From contig NW_001914902.1 in NCBI RefSeq assembly GCF_000208925.1, positions 1 through 64,000 on the forward strand: DNA of 64,000 bases, given 5' to 3'. Made by a program: the position numbers and the translations under genes. Origin of the DNA: Entamoeba histolytica HM-1:IMSS (lineage: Eukaryota; Evosea; Mastigamoebida; Endamoebidae). Under the pieces are notes generated by a model. That model worked only from the letters and a program-made list of their open reading frames with translations. It was not told where the DNA came from and did no database searches. Positions 29,819-42,163 of the stretch are shown piece by piece (the stretch's first letter is position 1; every line of letters begins with the position of its first letter).

Positions 29819-31930
29819 ATGAACCCACCTTTTCCCTTTGAACAACTTGTAACAGAAATTAATAATGACCCTACTAACGAATTACTTCATCAAGATGTTG
29901 TTTATTATGTTGAACAAATGAAAGTTGATGATAATAAAAAACGAGAATTAATGGAATTATTATGGCCAATTATTAAATACAGATCATCTAATGAATTAAT
30001 AGAAGCAGTTACATCAGTGTTGTGTGATCAAACAAGTGATTTAATAGATGTTGAAATCTTAATAACAATGATAGAAAACAATCACAAAAGATTTGGGTTA
30101 ATGTGTTCATATTTAATAGAAAAGTTGAGTAAATATGAATTACTTAATGAAGAATATGCAAAACGTATAATTAGTATTATGAATATAATTGATATCAAAA
30201 ATGAAGAAATGTTATGTTGGTTATTAGATGGATTGTATTATATTTTTCAATGCTTTGATTTTGAAACAGTTCCATTCTTTTCACAAATTCAATTTAATTC
30301 ATCTATTGATGTTTTAAAACGATTAGCAAATGTTTTATTAATTTCTCCATCAGATAATTATTTAACAGTTGTATGTGATGTAGTTTCAAACAGGACTGAA
30401 AGTGATTTAGTAAGTTTATATATTCAATTATTTAGATATAAAAATTATCCTATTGAATATATTATTCCATGTGTTAAAAGAATTCCTACAACAGATGTAG
30501 CTAATGCAGTAGCATTAATAATGAATTTTGTTTGTGATGATGAAAAAAGAAAAGCAGAAACAATTGAAAAAGGGGGTGTTCGTTGGGTTGTAGAATCATT
30601 AATGAGCGATCTTTCAGAACAAACAGCAAGAAATCTTTATGGTTATATTGCATCATTATTATATGATGATAGTGCAGTAAAACAATTATCGTATGATCCA
30701 TCTTGGTTTGTTTTATTTGCAAAAAGTTTATTAAAAACAGTAGTAGATCCAGGATGTCTTAAAGCAGGATTTGAAGTTGTTTCAATGATATATAAAGGTT
30801 TACCAGAAAATGGGGAAATTGTTTCCATATTAGCAGAAATATGTATTAAAGCATTATTTGCAGCAAATAAATCATTTGAAAATACAATAATAGTATTAAC
30901 ATTAGCTATTAATATGTCAGTTAATGCATCATTTTCACTTTATTTATTAGAATGGAATTTAGAAGAAGCTTTAGACAGAATATTATTAAGTGGACAAGAT
31001 GAATTAGTTGAAAAAGGATGTGCATTATTAATGAATATTATTGTTGATCCAGATGCTGCAGATTTATTATGTGATCATTATATTTTATTATCAGTTGATG
31101 TTATTGAAAAATATAAAAATACTGTTATTGGAGCAAGAGCAATGGGTTGTGTTGCTGCATTTGCTAAATCAAAACATGGAAGAGAAATATTAATTGAAAC
31201 CCAATTGTTTCATTGTATTCCAAGTATTCTTGGAGAATATACACTTGAATCATTAATTGATAAAACATTTATTGCATTAAATTATTTTACGTCAACACAA
31301 AAAGATATTGGATTACTTGTGTCATCAGGAGTATTACAAGGAATAACAAGAATAGTATCAAATTTTAAAGATACAGATGTATTAGAGAAAGCATTAAATA
31401 TTGTAGTTACTATTGCTAAGACAGAAGAGTGGCATGAATTTTTATTTGCTACCAAAGTAGCTCAAAGCGTTGTTGAAACAGTTGTTTTATCAGCAACAAC
31501 AGAATTAGAAATATGTTGTAAAGGATTAAGTGCATTAATTAATATAGCAGCAGTAAAAGAGTCAAGAGAAAAATTATTTTTATTAGGAGCATTAGATGCA
31601 ATAATATATGCAATTGAACAACATAAAGAAGATGAAGATTTAGTTAAACTTGGGTTTGGAGCAATAGCGAATATGTCATTATGTGAAGAAGTTAAAGAAC
31701 AAACAAGAGAAAATGGATTTTTAGATAGAATTAGACCATTTTTAGAATTACATAAAGATCAATTAATATTATTAAAAATAATTACATTTTTATATTGTTC
31801 ATGTCATAATAATGAAGTAAATAAAAAGGTTATTAAAAAAAGTATTGGAGATATATTAAAAAAAATGCTTACTCAATATCGTGGAATTATTCAATTTGAA
31901 CAAAAAATTAATTTTATATTAAAGAAATAG
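29819..31930 (+). CDS. Armadillo/HEAT-like helical repeat protein
   Basis: 703 residues, almost all alpha-helical, with repeated ~40-residue units such as ELEICCKGLSALINIAAVKESREKLFLLGALDAI and ALNIVVTIAKTEEWHEFLFATKVAQSVV that fit armadillo repeats. It has no catalytic motif, signal or membrane segment. Armadillo proteins act as scaffolds or adaptors. I cannot assign a specific orthologue. Confidence 0.8.
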   Translation: MNPPFPFEQLVTEINNDPTNELLHQDVVYYVEQMKVDDNKKRELMELLWPIIKYRSSNELIEAVTSVLCDQTSDLIDVEILITMIENNHKRFGLMCSYLIEKLSKYELLNEEYAKRIISIMNIIDIKNEEMLCWLLDGLYYIFQCFDFETVPFFSQIQFNSSIDVLKRLANVLLISPSDNYLTVVCDVVSNRTESDLVSLYIQLFRYKNYPIEYIIPCVKRIPTTDVANAVALIMNFVCDDEKRKAETIEKGGVRWVVESLMSDLSEQTARNLYGYIASLLYDDSAVKQLSYDPSWFVLFAKSLLKTVVDPGCLKAGFEVVSMIYKGLPENGEIVSILAEICIKALFAANKSFENTIIVLTLAINMSVNASFSLYLLEWNLEEALDRILLSGQDELVEKGCALLMNIIVDPDAADLLCDHYILLSVDVIEKYKNTVIGARAMGCVAAFAKSKHGREILIETQLFHCIPSILGEYTLESLIDKTFIALNYFTSTQKDIGLLVSSGVLQGITRIVSNFKDTDVLEKALNIVVTIAKTEEWHEFLFATKVAQSVVETVVLSATTELEICCKGLSALINIAAVKESREKLFLLGALDAIIYAIEQHKEDEDLVKLGFGAIANMSLCEEVKEQTRENGFLDRIRPFLELHKDQLILLKIITFLYCSCHNNEVNKKVIKKSIGDILKKMLTQYRGIIQFEQKINFILKK

Positions 31931-32025
31931 ATTCAATCCATTTATATTATTTTATTTTTTATTGTTAGTTTTTTTCTTCCATTCATTTATAAAAAAAACT
32001 TAAAATATTTATTTAATAAATAATA

Positions 32026-32859
32026 ATGAATGGTGGAATTACTAATTTATTTAATTATGGTAATATTTATTTCATATCAACTCCTTTTAAAGAATTTCAA
32101 GGATATAATGACTCTATTACATCAACAACTACATCATTTGATAGTTTAAATAATAAAAATATAAATACACAAGAAAAATGTTATGAAAAACAAAAAATAA
32201 TTCAAGAAGAAAATAGTAATACTATTATTCAAAAAGAATCAAAAGATGAATTAGAAATTAAGAAAGAAACAAAAGAAATACAAAAAGAAAAAAGTATAAA
32301 CAAAAGAAAAGGAATTGATATGAAAAATATTGAAAATGAAAAATATTTTATTGGAATTCCAATAATAGAAAAATCATTTTTTCATAAATTTTATGAACCA
32401 TTAAAAGAATGGACATCTAAACAAACATTTAAATTAATTTATGATAGTAATTCTGATGGTTTAACTGCTTGTTCATTTAACACATTATTAAAAGGAAAAG
32501 AAAATATTTTATTAATGGCATTCACAAAAAAAGGATATGTTTTTGGTTCTTTTCATTCAATAATTCCAAATGATAAATCAATGATTTCTAATGATTTAAA
32601 TCATTTTTTATTCTCTTTATCTTCTCCTTATCTTATTGAACCAACAAAATTTATTGGTAATGGTATTCTTCATCTTCATGATGATTCTGAAGATAATAAT
32701 GTAGTTGATATTTTCTCAGGTTATTCTATTTATTCTAATAACACTGTTATGGTTTATTCTTCTTTTGATTCTACATATAACTCTAATTCTTTAAATTTAG
32801 TTGGAAAATCTAATTCAAAAGTTATTATAACAAAATTTATTGCTTTTGAATGTATTTAA
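32026..32859 (+). CDS. TLDc-domain protein
   Basis: 277 residues. The N-terminal ~100 are low-complexity and Lys/Glu-rich. The rest is a TLDc-like domain: FKLIYDSNSDGLTACSF, ILLMAFTKKGYVFGSFHS, HFLFSLSSP, and a C-terminal SLNLVGKSNSKVIITKFIAFECI. It is the third TLDc gene in this window. Function in Entamoeba is unknown; oxidative-stress resistance or V-ATPase control are the roles known for the family. Confidence 0.8.
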   Translation: MNGGITNLFNYGNIYFISTPFKEFQGYNDSITSTTTSFDSLNNKNINTQEKCYEKQKIIQEENSNTIIQKESKDELEIKKETKEIQKEKSINKRKGIDMKNIENEKYFIGIPIIEKSFFHKFYEPLKEWTSKQTFKLIYDSNSDGLTACSFNTLLKGKENILLMAFTKKGYVFGSFHSIIPNDKSMISNDLNHFLFSLSSPYLIEPTKFIGNGILHLHDDSEDNNVVDIFSGYSIYSNNTVMVYSSFDSTYNSNSLNLVGKSNSKVIITKFIAFECI

Positions 32860-33210
32860 ATTAATACAAATTTAAAAGTTTATTGATTTTTTAATTGAAT
32901 TTATAAAATATTCTTTATTTTAATTACTAAAAACTAATTTCTTTTTTAAGGATGTAATAAAAAAAAAAATTTGCAAAATGATACTAAAGAAGTATTTGAA
33001 TAATTTTAAAAGAGATTTAAAATTAGTTTATAGAAAGTACAAAATGAAATGAAAAAAAAAAAAAACAAAAAAAGTAAAAACTATAAATAATAATAAAAAT
33101 TTTAATAATTAATAATAACAAATTAGTAAAGAATTAAAAATAAAAAATTAAAAATAAAAAATTAAAAAAAAATAAAATTAAAAATTAATTTATTTTGTAA
33201 TACATCCTAA
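32860..33210. other. Intergenic A-rich region
   Basis: About 350 bp with long A runs and repeated AAAATTAAAAAT words (33130-33190) that look like slippage. No gene was seen. Confidence 0.5.
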
Positions 33211-36200
33211 ATGACATCTCCTCGGCTTAGTTTTAGATATAGTTTCACATCACCACTTTCTAGTACTCCTAATGATGTTCCATTAGTGTTATTTTTAACT
33301 AATAAAAATGATATGAATGAAGCAATGAAAAAATTACCACCATCATCAATGTTATTTTGGGTACTTCATCCAACATTAAATGAACCGTCAAAGTTTGTTA
33401 TTTAAATAACATTATAAAAGTATTATTTATTTATAAAAATAGAGGAATTATTATGACAATTAAATATTATCATCTTATATTACACTATTCATTTTTAAAT
33501 GATTTTGTTACAACAAAAATTTATAAAACAAAAACCCAAAAAAAGGAAATGGAACCTGTTATTAATTGTGATATTAAAAACACAACAATTAATAATATTA
33601 AAACTTTATTCACTCAATTTGTTTTATATCAACAGTTCATTCAATTTCTTATGAAAACGAAATACTTTAATGATTCTTCTTCTTCCTCTCAACAAAAAAT
33701 TATTTTCCCCGATTTAAAAACACCTCGATTACTTTGTAATAATATTCATGGATTAAAAATAATTGAATTGGATCAAGAAAATGGTGTTTTAACATTTATA
33801 AATGAAAATTTAGAAATTATTAATCGTTTTGATACTCTTGAAGAATCAATTTGTGAATTAAAAAAGTATTTAACCACTACACAACATATTATTCAAATAC
33901 AATATAATAATGATAAAGCTGATCAATTATTAGAAGAAATTAATCAACTGTGTTATTCTGAACAATTTGATCATAATACTATACTTGATTCAATATCTTC
34001 TTACATTAAAGTTGTATGTAAATTACATGATATAAGAGTAGAAGAATCATTAGAAGCATTAATTATTAGACTATTTTCTTGTTCACCAAATGATAAAGTT
34101 AAAGTATTCAAATTACTTTTTGATCATATCCGGTGTCATCCATTATGTTCATGGGTTTATATATTATTAGGTCATTTGATAAATAATTATAAAGATGATA
34201 TTCAATCTCTATTAACAAAAGAAAAGATATCATCCTCTCTCTCTCAAAAGCTTCATCAAATTCATGAATCTCTCTTTGGGGGATATCTTTTTGATGAACA
34301 AGCTCTCCCTTCAATTAAAACTATTGTCTTAAATAATTCTGATTTAAAAAATTCTTCTCAAGAACTTGATAAGTCGTCATACCCATTAATACAAAATAAA
34401 CGAAAGTCTATCTTCTTCTCAAGTCCAATGTTTCAAGAAGATGATACTTTCTTAAGAAGACAAAGTAGAAGTTTTCAACGTGCTATCACTCCAAAACATT
34501 TTGGTAAACCTCTTAAAGGAGGGATTTCACAACAATTAACAGAAGAATTATCAGGATCAAAAAACGAAATAAGAACAGAGGCTAAACGATTAGCTCAAGC
34601 ATTTTTTAATGAAAGTCTTCCTTATATTCTTAAAGTAGATCAAACAGGTGTTACACTACAAAAACAAAAAAGAATAGTTAGAGATACTGAAGATGAAGAA
34701 ATATATAAAGAAGAATTAAAAGAGTTAAAAGAATTAATGAAAATTATTGGAATGAGTATTGTTATGGAAAGGAATAGAGATTTAATGAAACAAATTTGTC
34801 ATCTTTTAGTGACTAGTATATCATTAAAATTTAAACTAACATTTTCTACAGTTGTTATTAATCTTGAAGAATATTTTAAACATGTATTTATTTCAGGTCA
34901 AGAAAATATTATTGTTAGTATATTAATATCATGGGAAAATGTTATACAAGAATCTAAATCCCTCCGAGCATATTTTTTTTGTATTTTATTAAAAATATTT
35001 AGAGTTTATATGAAAATAGCTAGATATCAAACAATTGGATTAGGATTATCAGAAAGAATTTTAATGCCTATTTCTTTATGTCTTCAACGTCCACAAACAG
35101 AATGTTATTTAGACTCTCAATATGACCTTTTAATAGAAGTTGGTCGTTGTTTTAAAATTTTTAATAATAAATGTTTAAATGAAACACACTCAGTTCATGC
35201 AATTCAATTAATGTATGCACCTCATAATATTGGTTTATTAGCCATTACTTGTATTAAAAGATATCTTATTGATTGGGATAAAGAAACATCAAACTACCAT
35301 GAAAATGTTAACAAATTACTTGGAAAGAAACGAGAATATGCCATTCTTTATTTTCAAGTTCTTGTTCGTTTGTTACAAGTCTTTGATCAAAAATCTCTTC
35401 CAAACAATCAAAATTATACATCAATTCAAGAAAATTTAGAAAATCTAGTCGTCCCACCAAATGGATTTCTTTTTAGATTTTTAAGGGATGAAACTGTTTT
35501 ATTTGGAGTTGACGCTAAAGTTACTGCACTCTCTTTTTTTACATATTTCTTTAGTGTGAATTCACCAATTATCAGAAGAAAATCTGTTGTTAATGAGTAT
35601 ATTAGATTTGCATTTAAATTATTCATTAAAATATATTATAAAGATACTTGGACTGATGATGATATTAGAGTATTAGTTGGAGCTTTGAAAATGTTAAATG
35701 GACTTGCAGCACATAAAACTGAGTTTAGTAGACAAACCTTTTTCAGACTAGGTTTATTCTCATTATTATTACACGAAGTTATGTTAGAATTTAATATGAG
35801 TTGGAATAACTCTCATGAAGAAGAAACTGGGATTTTTGATGCTTTTAAACAACAACCTAAAAAACAATTAGAACAACCAAAAGCACAAACAAAACGTATG
35901 ACTGGAAGAAAAAATATGAAAGTTAATATTCCTAGACTTTGTGTAAACGCTAGTCCAACTAAACCACTTTCTCCTCGTAAATTTGAAACAAAACCAGAAA
36001 TTGATATTAAAAAGGATGGAATTACTCAATTATCACCTCGAATTATGTTGGAAACTTCTAAAAAACAAACACACACTTCTTTTTCTGAGTTTAAGTCACC
36101 AGAAACAAGTGAAATTCCTGGTAAAGGAAGTGTTGAAACCCCACGTTCTTCTCCACAAATGGAAAAACGAGTTGATGATACAATAAAAACACCAAAAACT

Positions 36201-39200
36201 CATTTAAAACATAAAGTTGGAAATATTTCAATGTCTGAACTTGGTTCAAACTCAAGTTCTCCGGACATTCATAAAGGAGGTGTAGTTATTGATTTCAATA
36301 AAGACAATGTAAGTGATACTCCTCTTTCTAGTAGTCCATTAAAAAAACATGTTTATGGAAGTAAAACCCCTATGAGACTTTCTTTCCTAAAAACTAATCC
36401 AATTCAAGTTAACCAAACCTCACCCTCTCCTATGGGGTCTAGTGCATCTAGTCTTAGAAATTCATTGGAAGTTGGAACTGAATTAAGTTTAGGAAGATTA
36501 GAGAATGAAGTTCATGAAGACTCAACTGAATCAAAAAAGCCAAGAAAAGATAACATGAGGTTTTGTGTAAATACATCAGACAGACGTCAAGAAAATGAAA
36601 GAAATGAATCAATAAAAGTTCCAACAACACATATTGCTTCTGTTTCACCACTAATACCTTGTGTTATTGAAGACAATATTTTAAAGGAAGAGTCGAAGAA
36701 GAAAGAGTCTATTAACCCAACACCCAATAACACAAAGCCAGTTGAAACAAGAATTGAAGAACCTCAAGGAATTGTTTCAACTGACAAACCAAATGATACA
36801 AAAGTTAAAGAAGAAATAAAGAAAGAAGGTATGCCTCCTGCTCGAAAAAAGCGACCACCACCACTTAAAATGGTTCCAGCTATTAGAAAGTCTATTGATA
36901 ACTCAGGAACTGGAACGTCATCTGCATCAGGAAGTACAACTAATAGTTCTACTGGATTATTGACACAAGTAGAACAGAAATTTAAGGAAACAGGGAAGTT
37001 ACATCTTATTCTTGATACGATGATGTTTGAAAAAACAAACACTGAAGTAGTAAAAGTTGATGAACATTCATATGAAAATATGAGAAAAACAAGAAGAATT
37101 TATGTTAATAGTGATGTACATAAAGAGATTTTAATGTTATTGTTTAATTTAATAGTGATGGAGAATGGAGTATTAGACCCATTATATACTGACCAATTTC
37201 CAGATTTAAAAGGTATGAAAGATGCATTATTTATTTTGTCATGTCATTTAGATCGTAGTTCAAATAGAGAAATAGCAAAACAGTTATTCTGTCAAGAATC
37301 GTTAAATCCAGGAATTCAAGAGTTATTAAGGTTATTATCACAACAATTTTTTGATATGTCAAAATATTCAATTATTAAAGTCATTGGAGAAGGTGCGTAT
37401 GGAGTATGTTCTGAGGCATTGGTAAAATATGGATCAGATGTAACACTGAATAAAGTTGTCATCAAACAAATTAAAATTTCTGAATCTCCTAAAGCAAGAA
37501 GTGTTCTTCATGACATTTTTAATGAAATTCTTATTCTTGAAAGACATTGCAGAGATGAAAGAGTTTCTCATTTATTTGAATATGGATATAATGAAGGGTT
37601 TTATAATATTGTTATGTATCAATATTCTGCATCATTAGGATCATGGAGAAGAAATTTACAACCATCAACATCAAACACACGAATTCATTTATTGTTAAAT
37701 ATTTACAAAGAAGTATTACGAGTTTGTCAAGTTTTAAACCAACGAATTATTCATTTTGATATTAAATGTGAAAATTTCTTAATTGAGCCATTACCTGGAG
37801 TATCATTAGAAACAGTCAATAATCCACAAACAGAAATTCCACCATTTAAGTTATGTCTTGCTGATTTTGGGGAGGCATGTGTTTATCGTAATGATAAAGA
37901 AGCAAATACAACTAGACATCGTGGAACAGAATCAATTAAACCACCAGAAATGTTAAAAATGGATTTAGCAGGAGGAATGCCTGTAAATGCATCATGTGAT
38001 ATTTGGGCATTAGGCTGTTTGTTATATGAATTATATACATCAAAAATGCTTTTTGCAATTGCTGATGTTGGAGAATTTTATTTCAGAGTATTAAAGAGTG
38101 AAGAATTATTAACTGAAGAAAATAAAGAATTACTTGGAAATAACGAATATTTAATTGGATTTCTTGAATTTGTATTAAACAGAGATCCAACGAAACGACC
38201 ACAAATATCTACATTAGCACAAAGATTTGATGAAGTAATTGAAAAGTTTAAAAAAGATAATAAAAAGGATTTACTTAAAGCAAAGAAGTGGGAAAAGAAT
38301 AGAAAGATGTTGGAAAGAAAACAATATGAAGAAATTGAAGAAGAAAATATTCAATCAAAGAAAGATATTGATATTAAAAGAGGAATAGAAGTTGTTGATT
38401 TTGAAGAATCTAAACAAGTATTTAAATATTTTAATAATGTTCTATTTGGTGGAGAAATGAATGATGAAGAAGTATATAAAAGAGGAATTAAATATGTTAT
38501 GCATTTTGGAGAAGAATTACCAACATCACTTTCACTTACTGCTATGAATTATCCTATTCCAAAAACAATTGAAGAAATGATTAAATTATTTTCACGAATT
38601 ATTGAGGTATTAAGGGAATTTGTTGTATCAAAAAGAGCTGTATATATTTGTGGAGATAAAGGATATATGCCAGCTGCTTTGTTAGTTGGATTTACAATGC
38701 AAAAACATTACTTATCAGAGTATGAGTCTTATCTTTACATTCAAAAAGTATGTCCATATGTTAGACTTCATGAATCTGTTTTAAGTGGATTAAAGTATTT
38801 TGAAAAGAATCCAATTCCATCAATTTTCAGTGGTAATGATAAATTAAGACATTTCCATTGTTTATGTGGAATTGTTGATATAGTTTTAACCCAACCCATT
38901 GATGAAGAATTAGTTAGAAATTGTAGATGTGAAGCAGATGGTAAAGAATGTTGTCCTAATCGTCATAATGGGTGTAGAATCTTTTTAGAAACAATGAAAG
39001 AAAAATCATCGTATGATGCAATATTTATGAAATGGGTTGGAGTAAAACAAAAGAATGTTGTGGGAATGAAGAATCTTTTGAACGTTATGAATGTGTTTGT
39101 TTATTCTTTTTTTTTGTATTTTATTTGCTTAATTAAAATATTCACCTAATTAGACTACCATCTTCTGGTAAAAGTGCAAAGATATATTCTTGTAAGAGTT

Positions 39201-39316
39201 GCGGATTTATTATGTTTGCCATTCCTAAAAAAGGATTGGAAAAGAAGTTTTCAACAAACGGCAAAGGATATGATTTATTTATAGTGGTTAATAATGCTGG
39301 AATAGAACTGTTCTAA
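33211..39316 (+). CDS. Giant protein kinase with pseudophosphatase domain, three exons
   Basis: Exons 33211-33392, 33443-39094 and 39154-39316 (introns 50 and 59 bp, GTTTGT...TAG) join in frame to 1998 residues; unspliced, a 64-codon piece and a truncated long frame result. The N-terminal ~900 residues are helical with no named domain; about 900-1290 is Ser/Thr/Pro-rich. A protein kinase domain (about 1365-1620) has GEGAYG, Lys in VVIKQIK, HFD-IKCEN (Asp1500) and ADFGE (Asp1535), so it is probably active. About 1660-1850 resembles a dual-specificity phosphatase: AVYICGDKGYMPAA keeps Cys1797 but has Met1803 where the catalytic Arg belongs, so it should bind phosphoprotein without cleaving it. 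The Cys-rich tail (CRCEADGKECC, YSCKSCGF) may bind zinc. The phosphatase fold is inferred from pattern. Confidence 0.85.
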
Positions 39317-40269
39317 ACAATTTCATTTGTAATTTATCAATTTATACAATATGTTGTTTATATTCCATTTTTACCAAAAATGTTTTTAAGTCTATTTCCT
39401 AACTTAACAAGACTATTTTGACTTTGTATATCATCTTTTTTTTCATTATTTCCTGTCTACAACAACCTAATTTGTTATACTCTTTTTCAAACCTTCTATT
39501 TTTTGTTTCTTTTTCATGCAACTTTTGTTCATTTTATTCTTTTATTTATCATATAATCACAAAACTGTTATTATTTTATGTCTCATACATGAATTGTTCA
39601 ATAAAATTGTTTAACAAACTCATTTCTAATAACTTATTAAAAAGCACATTTTAATGGATATTAAAAGTGTTTCATCTGTACTAACAATTACTTATTACTT
39701 GGATTAACTATGTTTTTAACTAAATATAGGATGAAACTATCAAGTCCCAATAAACTCAAGAATTTCTAAATAAATACTTAATAAAAGTGGACATTGGATT
39801 TTTCATGGATTTTCGATTAGTTATTTTTATAAAGAATAGAATATAAAAATGATTTGAACGTGTTTATAAAATTTCTTACAGACAATTTAGATAACACTGA
39901 CAATTCATTTAATATCATATAAATAAAGAATAAAAAAGAAGAAATAACAACGGAGTAAAACAAAAGGTAATAAATAATAAGTTAATAAAACAAATATAAA
40001 ACTATTAATTCGAATAAATAATCAAATAATTAATAAAATAAGATTTTAACTTCTTTTGTAATGTCTGTTTCAATTCTTTAATTAATCTAATGCTTTATTT
40101 ATTATTCCATTTGATTCAATTTGTTATTCAATTTATTTTCAGATTTCATATTTTCTATATTCTTTATACTATTCTTTATTTACTTAACTCCATTCTTATT
40201 GTGATATACATTAATAATATCATTTATTAAAATTATTTTATTCTTTTTATTTCTTATTTATATTTTATC
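39317..40269. other. Gene-poor AT-rich region
   Basis: About 950 bp. A 78-codon frame at 39418 is Phe/Leu/Tyr-rich and looks accidental. Nothing else was seen. Confidence 0.45.
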
Positions 40270-41157
40270 TTTATATTTTATTTGTTTTATTACTTATGTG
40301 TTGTGTCAATGAATATTTCCAGTTACTAATTTTCATTATACTTATATTTAATTCATTTAATGTTATTATGACATTATCATAATTGATATATCTTTCATTC
40401 CACGAGGTGATTTGTTTTATTTTCCAATTTTCTTTATTTAATATCACATGTGTTTCATATAACGATTTCAAATATTCTAAAGTAATATCGTTATTTGGGT
40501 ATATTTCATTTTTTGTTTCTTCCTTATTTTAATTTTCTTATTAGAATCAAACATTAGTTTATTTGTATTGATTCTGACTATTTCTTCCTTATTAAATTTA
40601 ATTCTTTTATCATTGTCATCATATATTTTAGGTATTTTATTCTTTCTAATGTTTTGACTTTAATTCCTTCTTCATCATATTCTTTTAATTTTATGATGCA
40701 CTTTATTCTCTACAATTTCATTGACCAAATCTTCTAGTCTATTTATTTTCTTTAGGATTTCTTTTATTTCATATCAAATTTGTCTCTTATTATTTTATTT
40801 TGGAGATAGAGGTGCATAACCATTGAAATATTCATATCATCTTACAGATCCTACATTCTGCTTCCTGACAATACCAATCTATTATTAATTTCTCTTATGA
40901 ATTCTTCAGTTTCTTTTCTTTTCCAGTAGTAATCAATGTTTGAACATTTTTCTACTTTCATTTCTTTTACTTTATTGATGAGAGTGTTAAGATATTCTTC
41001 ATCAATTTCAATAGAGTTATTCTTTAATTATGTTGTTTTTTATTATTGAATTACACTCTACTCTTCCTTCTATTATATTACTTACTTTCACTTTAATGTA
41101 TTGTTTAATGCTTTCTTTTATTTTATGTGATAATTTTAATATATTTAATATATTCAT
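40270..41157 (-). pseudogene. Decayed coiled-coil ORF, possibly element-derived
   Basis: Reading leftward from an ATG at 41157, the frame opens MNILNILKLSHKIKESI and runs about 47 codons to a stop. It then continues in another frame (SIEIDEEYLNTLINKVKE...IDYYWKRKETEEF) and in a third (LEDLVNEIVENKVHHKIKR), ending with a 66-codon piece (40271-40471). The Lys/Glu-rich helical composition over ~900 bp, against silent DNA on both sides, shows a former gene broken by frameshifts. I recognise no family. It may be a remnant of a repetitive element gene. Confidence 0.5.
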
Positions 41158-42163
41158 TTTCACTCGTAAATGAAATATAATTTATCATCTTAATTTATCC
41201 ATTTTATTTAATTAAAATAAAAATTTATCAAGTAAAAACGATACAAAGAAATATAGAAGGTGTTATTGAAAAATAAGAAATAATTAAAGTTGGAATAATA
41301 CACAAAAAGAATATATTTTGATTGTTTATTACCAAAAATGAAAAAATCTTATTGTCGTTATTAAACAAAAGAAATATATTCATATTTATTAAGAATAGGA
41401 AGAAATGTAATTATTCAAATAATAACAGTATCAATAAAATATATTAGTATTGATAGAAAATATAAAACAATTACTAACTAAAAAAATTGAGAGTAAAAAG
41501 ATAATATTAATAATATTACGAATCTACTTCTATATAAATTTTAAATAAGATTTTGTTTATCATAAGAAGATAATTAAAATATAATCAAATAATATATAAA
41601 CAGATTCTAATACAATAATACTAGAGAATAACAATGAATATAAGATTATTATAAATTTTTAGAAGAATCAAAATTGCTTCATCCAAGTCATTCATTCAAT
41701 ACTATTTGAAGAAAATACAATGCTATTCATAAAGAAACTATTGATTATTTTGTTATTAAAAATGTCTCATCAAATTTATTGATTTTTTGATGTTAATTTA
41801 ATTTTTAATTATCACAAAACTCTCTTTTTTAAATGCTTAACTAAATTTAAGATATTCAAACATAAAAAGTACATGTTTCAATCTTGACAAATTTTTAATT
41901 TAAAAGAATAGATGAATTCCATTTCTATCTTTATTATTTTAAAAAACTAACGATTTTATAAAAACTCAATTTTTAAAAAACAATCGTTCAAATCAAATAC
42001 CTTTCTTTGTTATACTGTACATTTCAATAAAACTACAATTATTAAAACAAATCATGTGTGTCAAACCAATAATATAATAAAACTATTTTTAAATAGCATA
42101 ATTTATATTAATAAGATAGAAACTGAATCTCATATTTTACAAATAAATCAAAACAAAATAATA
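41158..42163. other. Intergenic AT-rich region
   Basis: About 1 kb with no convincing frame. The frame of the next gene is open back to an ATG at 42056, but that extension is Asn/Ile-rich and would bury the signal peptide. Confidence 0.45.

Noticed and set aside
33453..39149. Kinase gene taken as one uninterrupted 1898-codon frame
   Set aside because: Both ends run into Phe/Leu/Ile-rich junk that is exactly bounded by GTTTGT...TAG; splicing joins conserved-looking sequence in frame at both ends.
42056..42163. Start of the Cys-rich secreted protein at the first ATG
   Set aside because: It would place 36 Asn/Ile-rich residues before a clear signal peptide.
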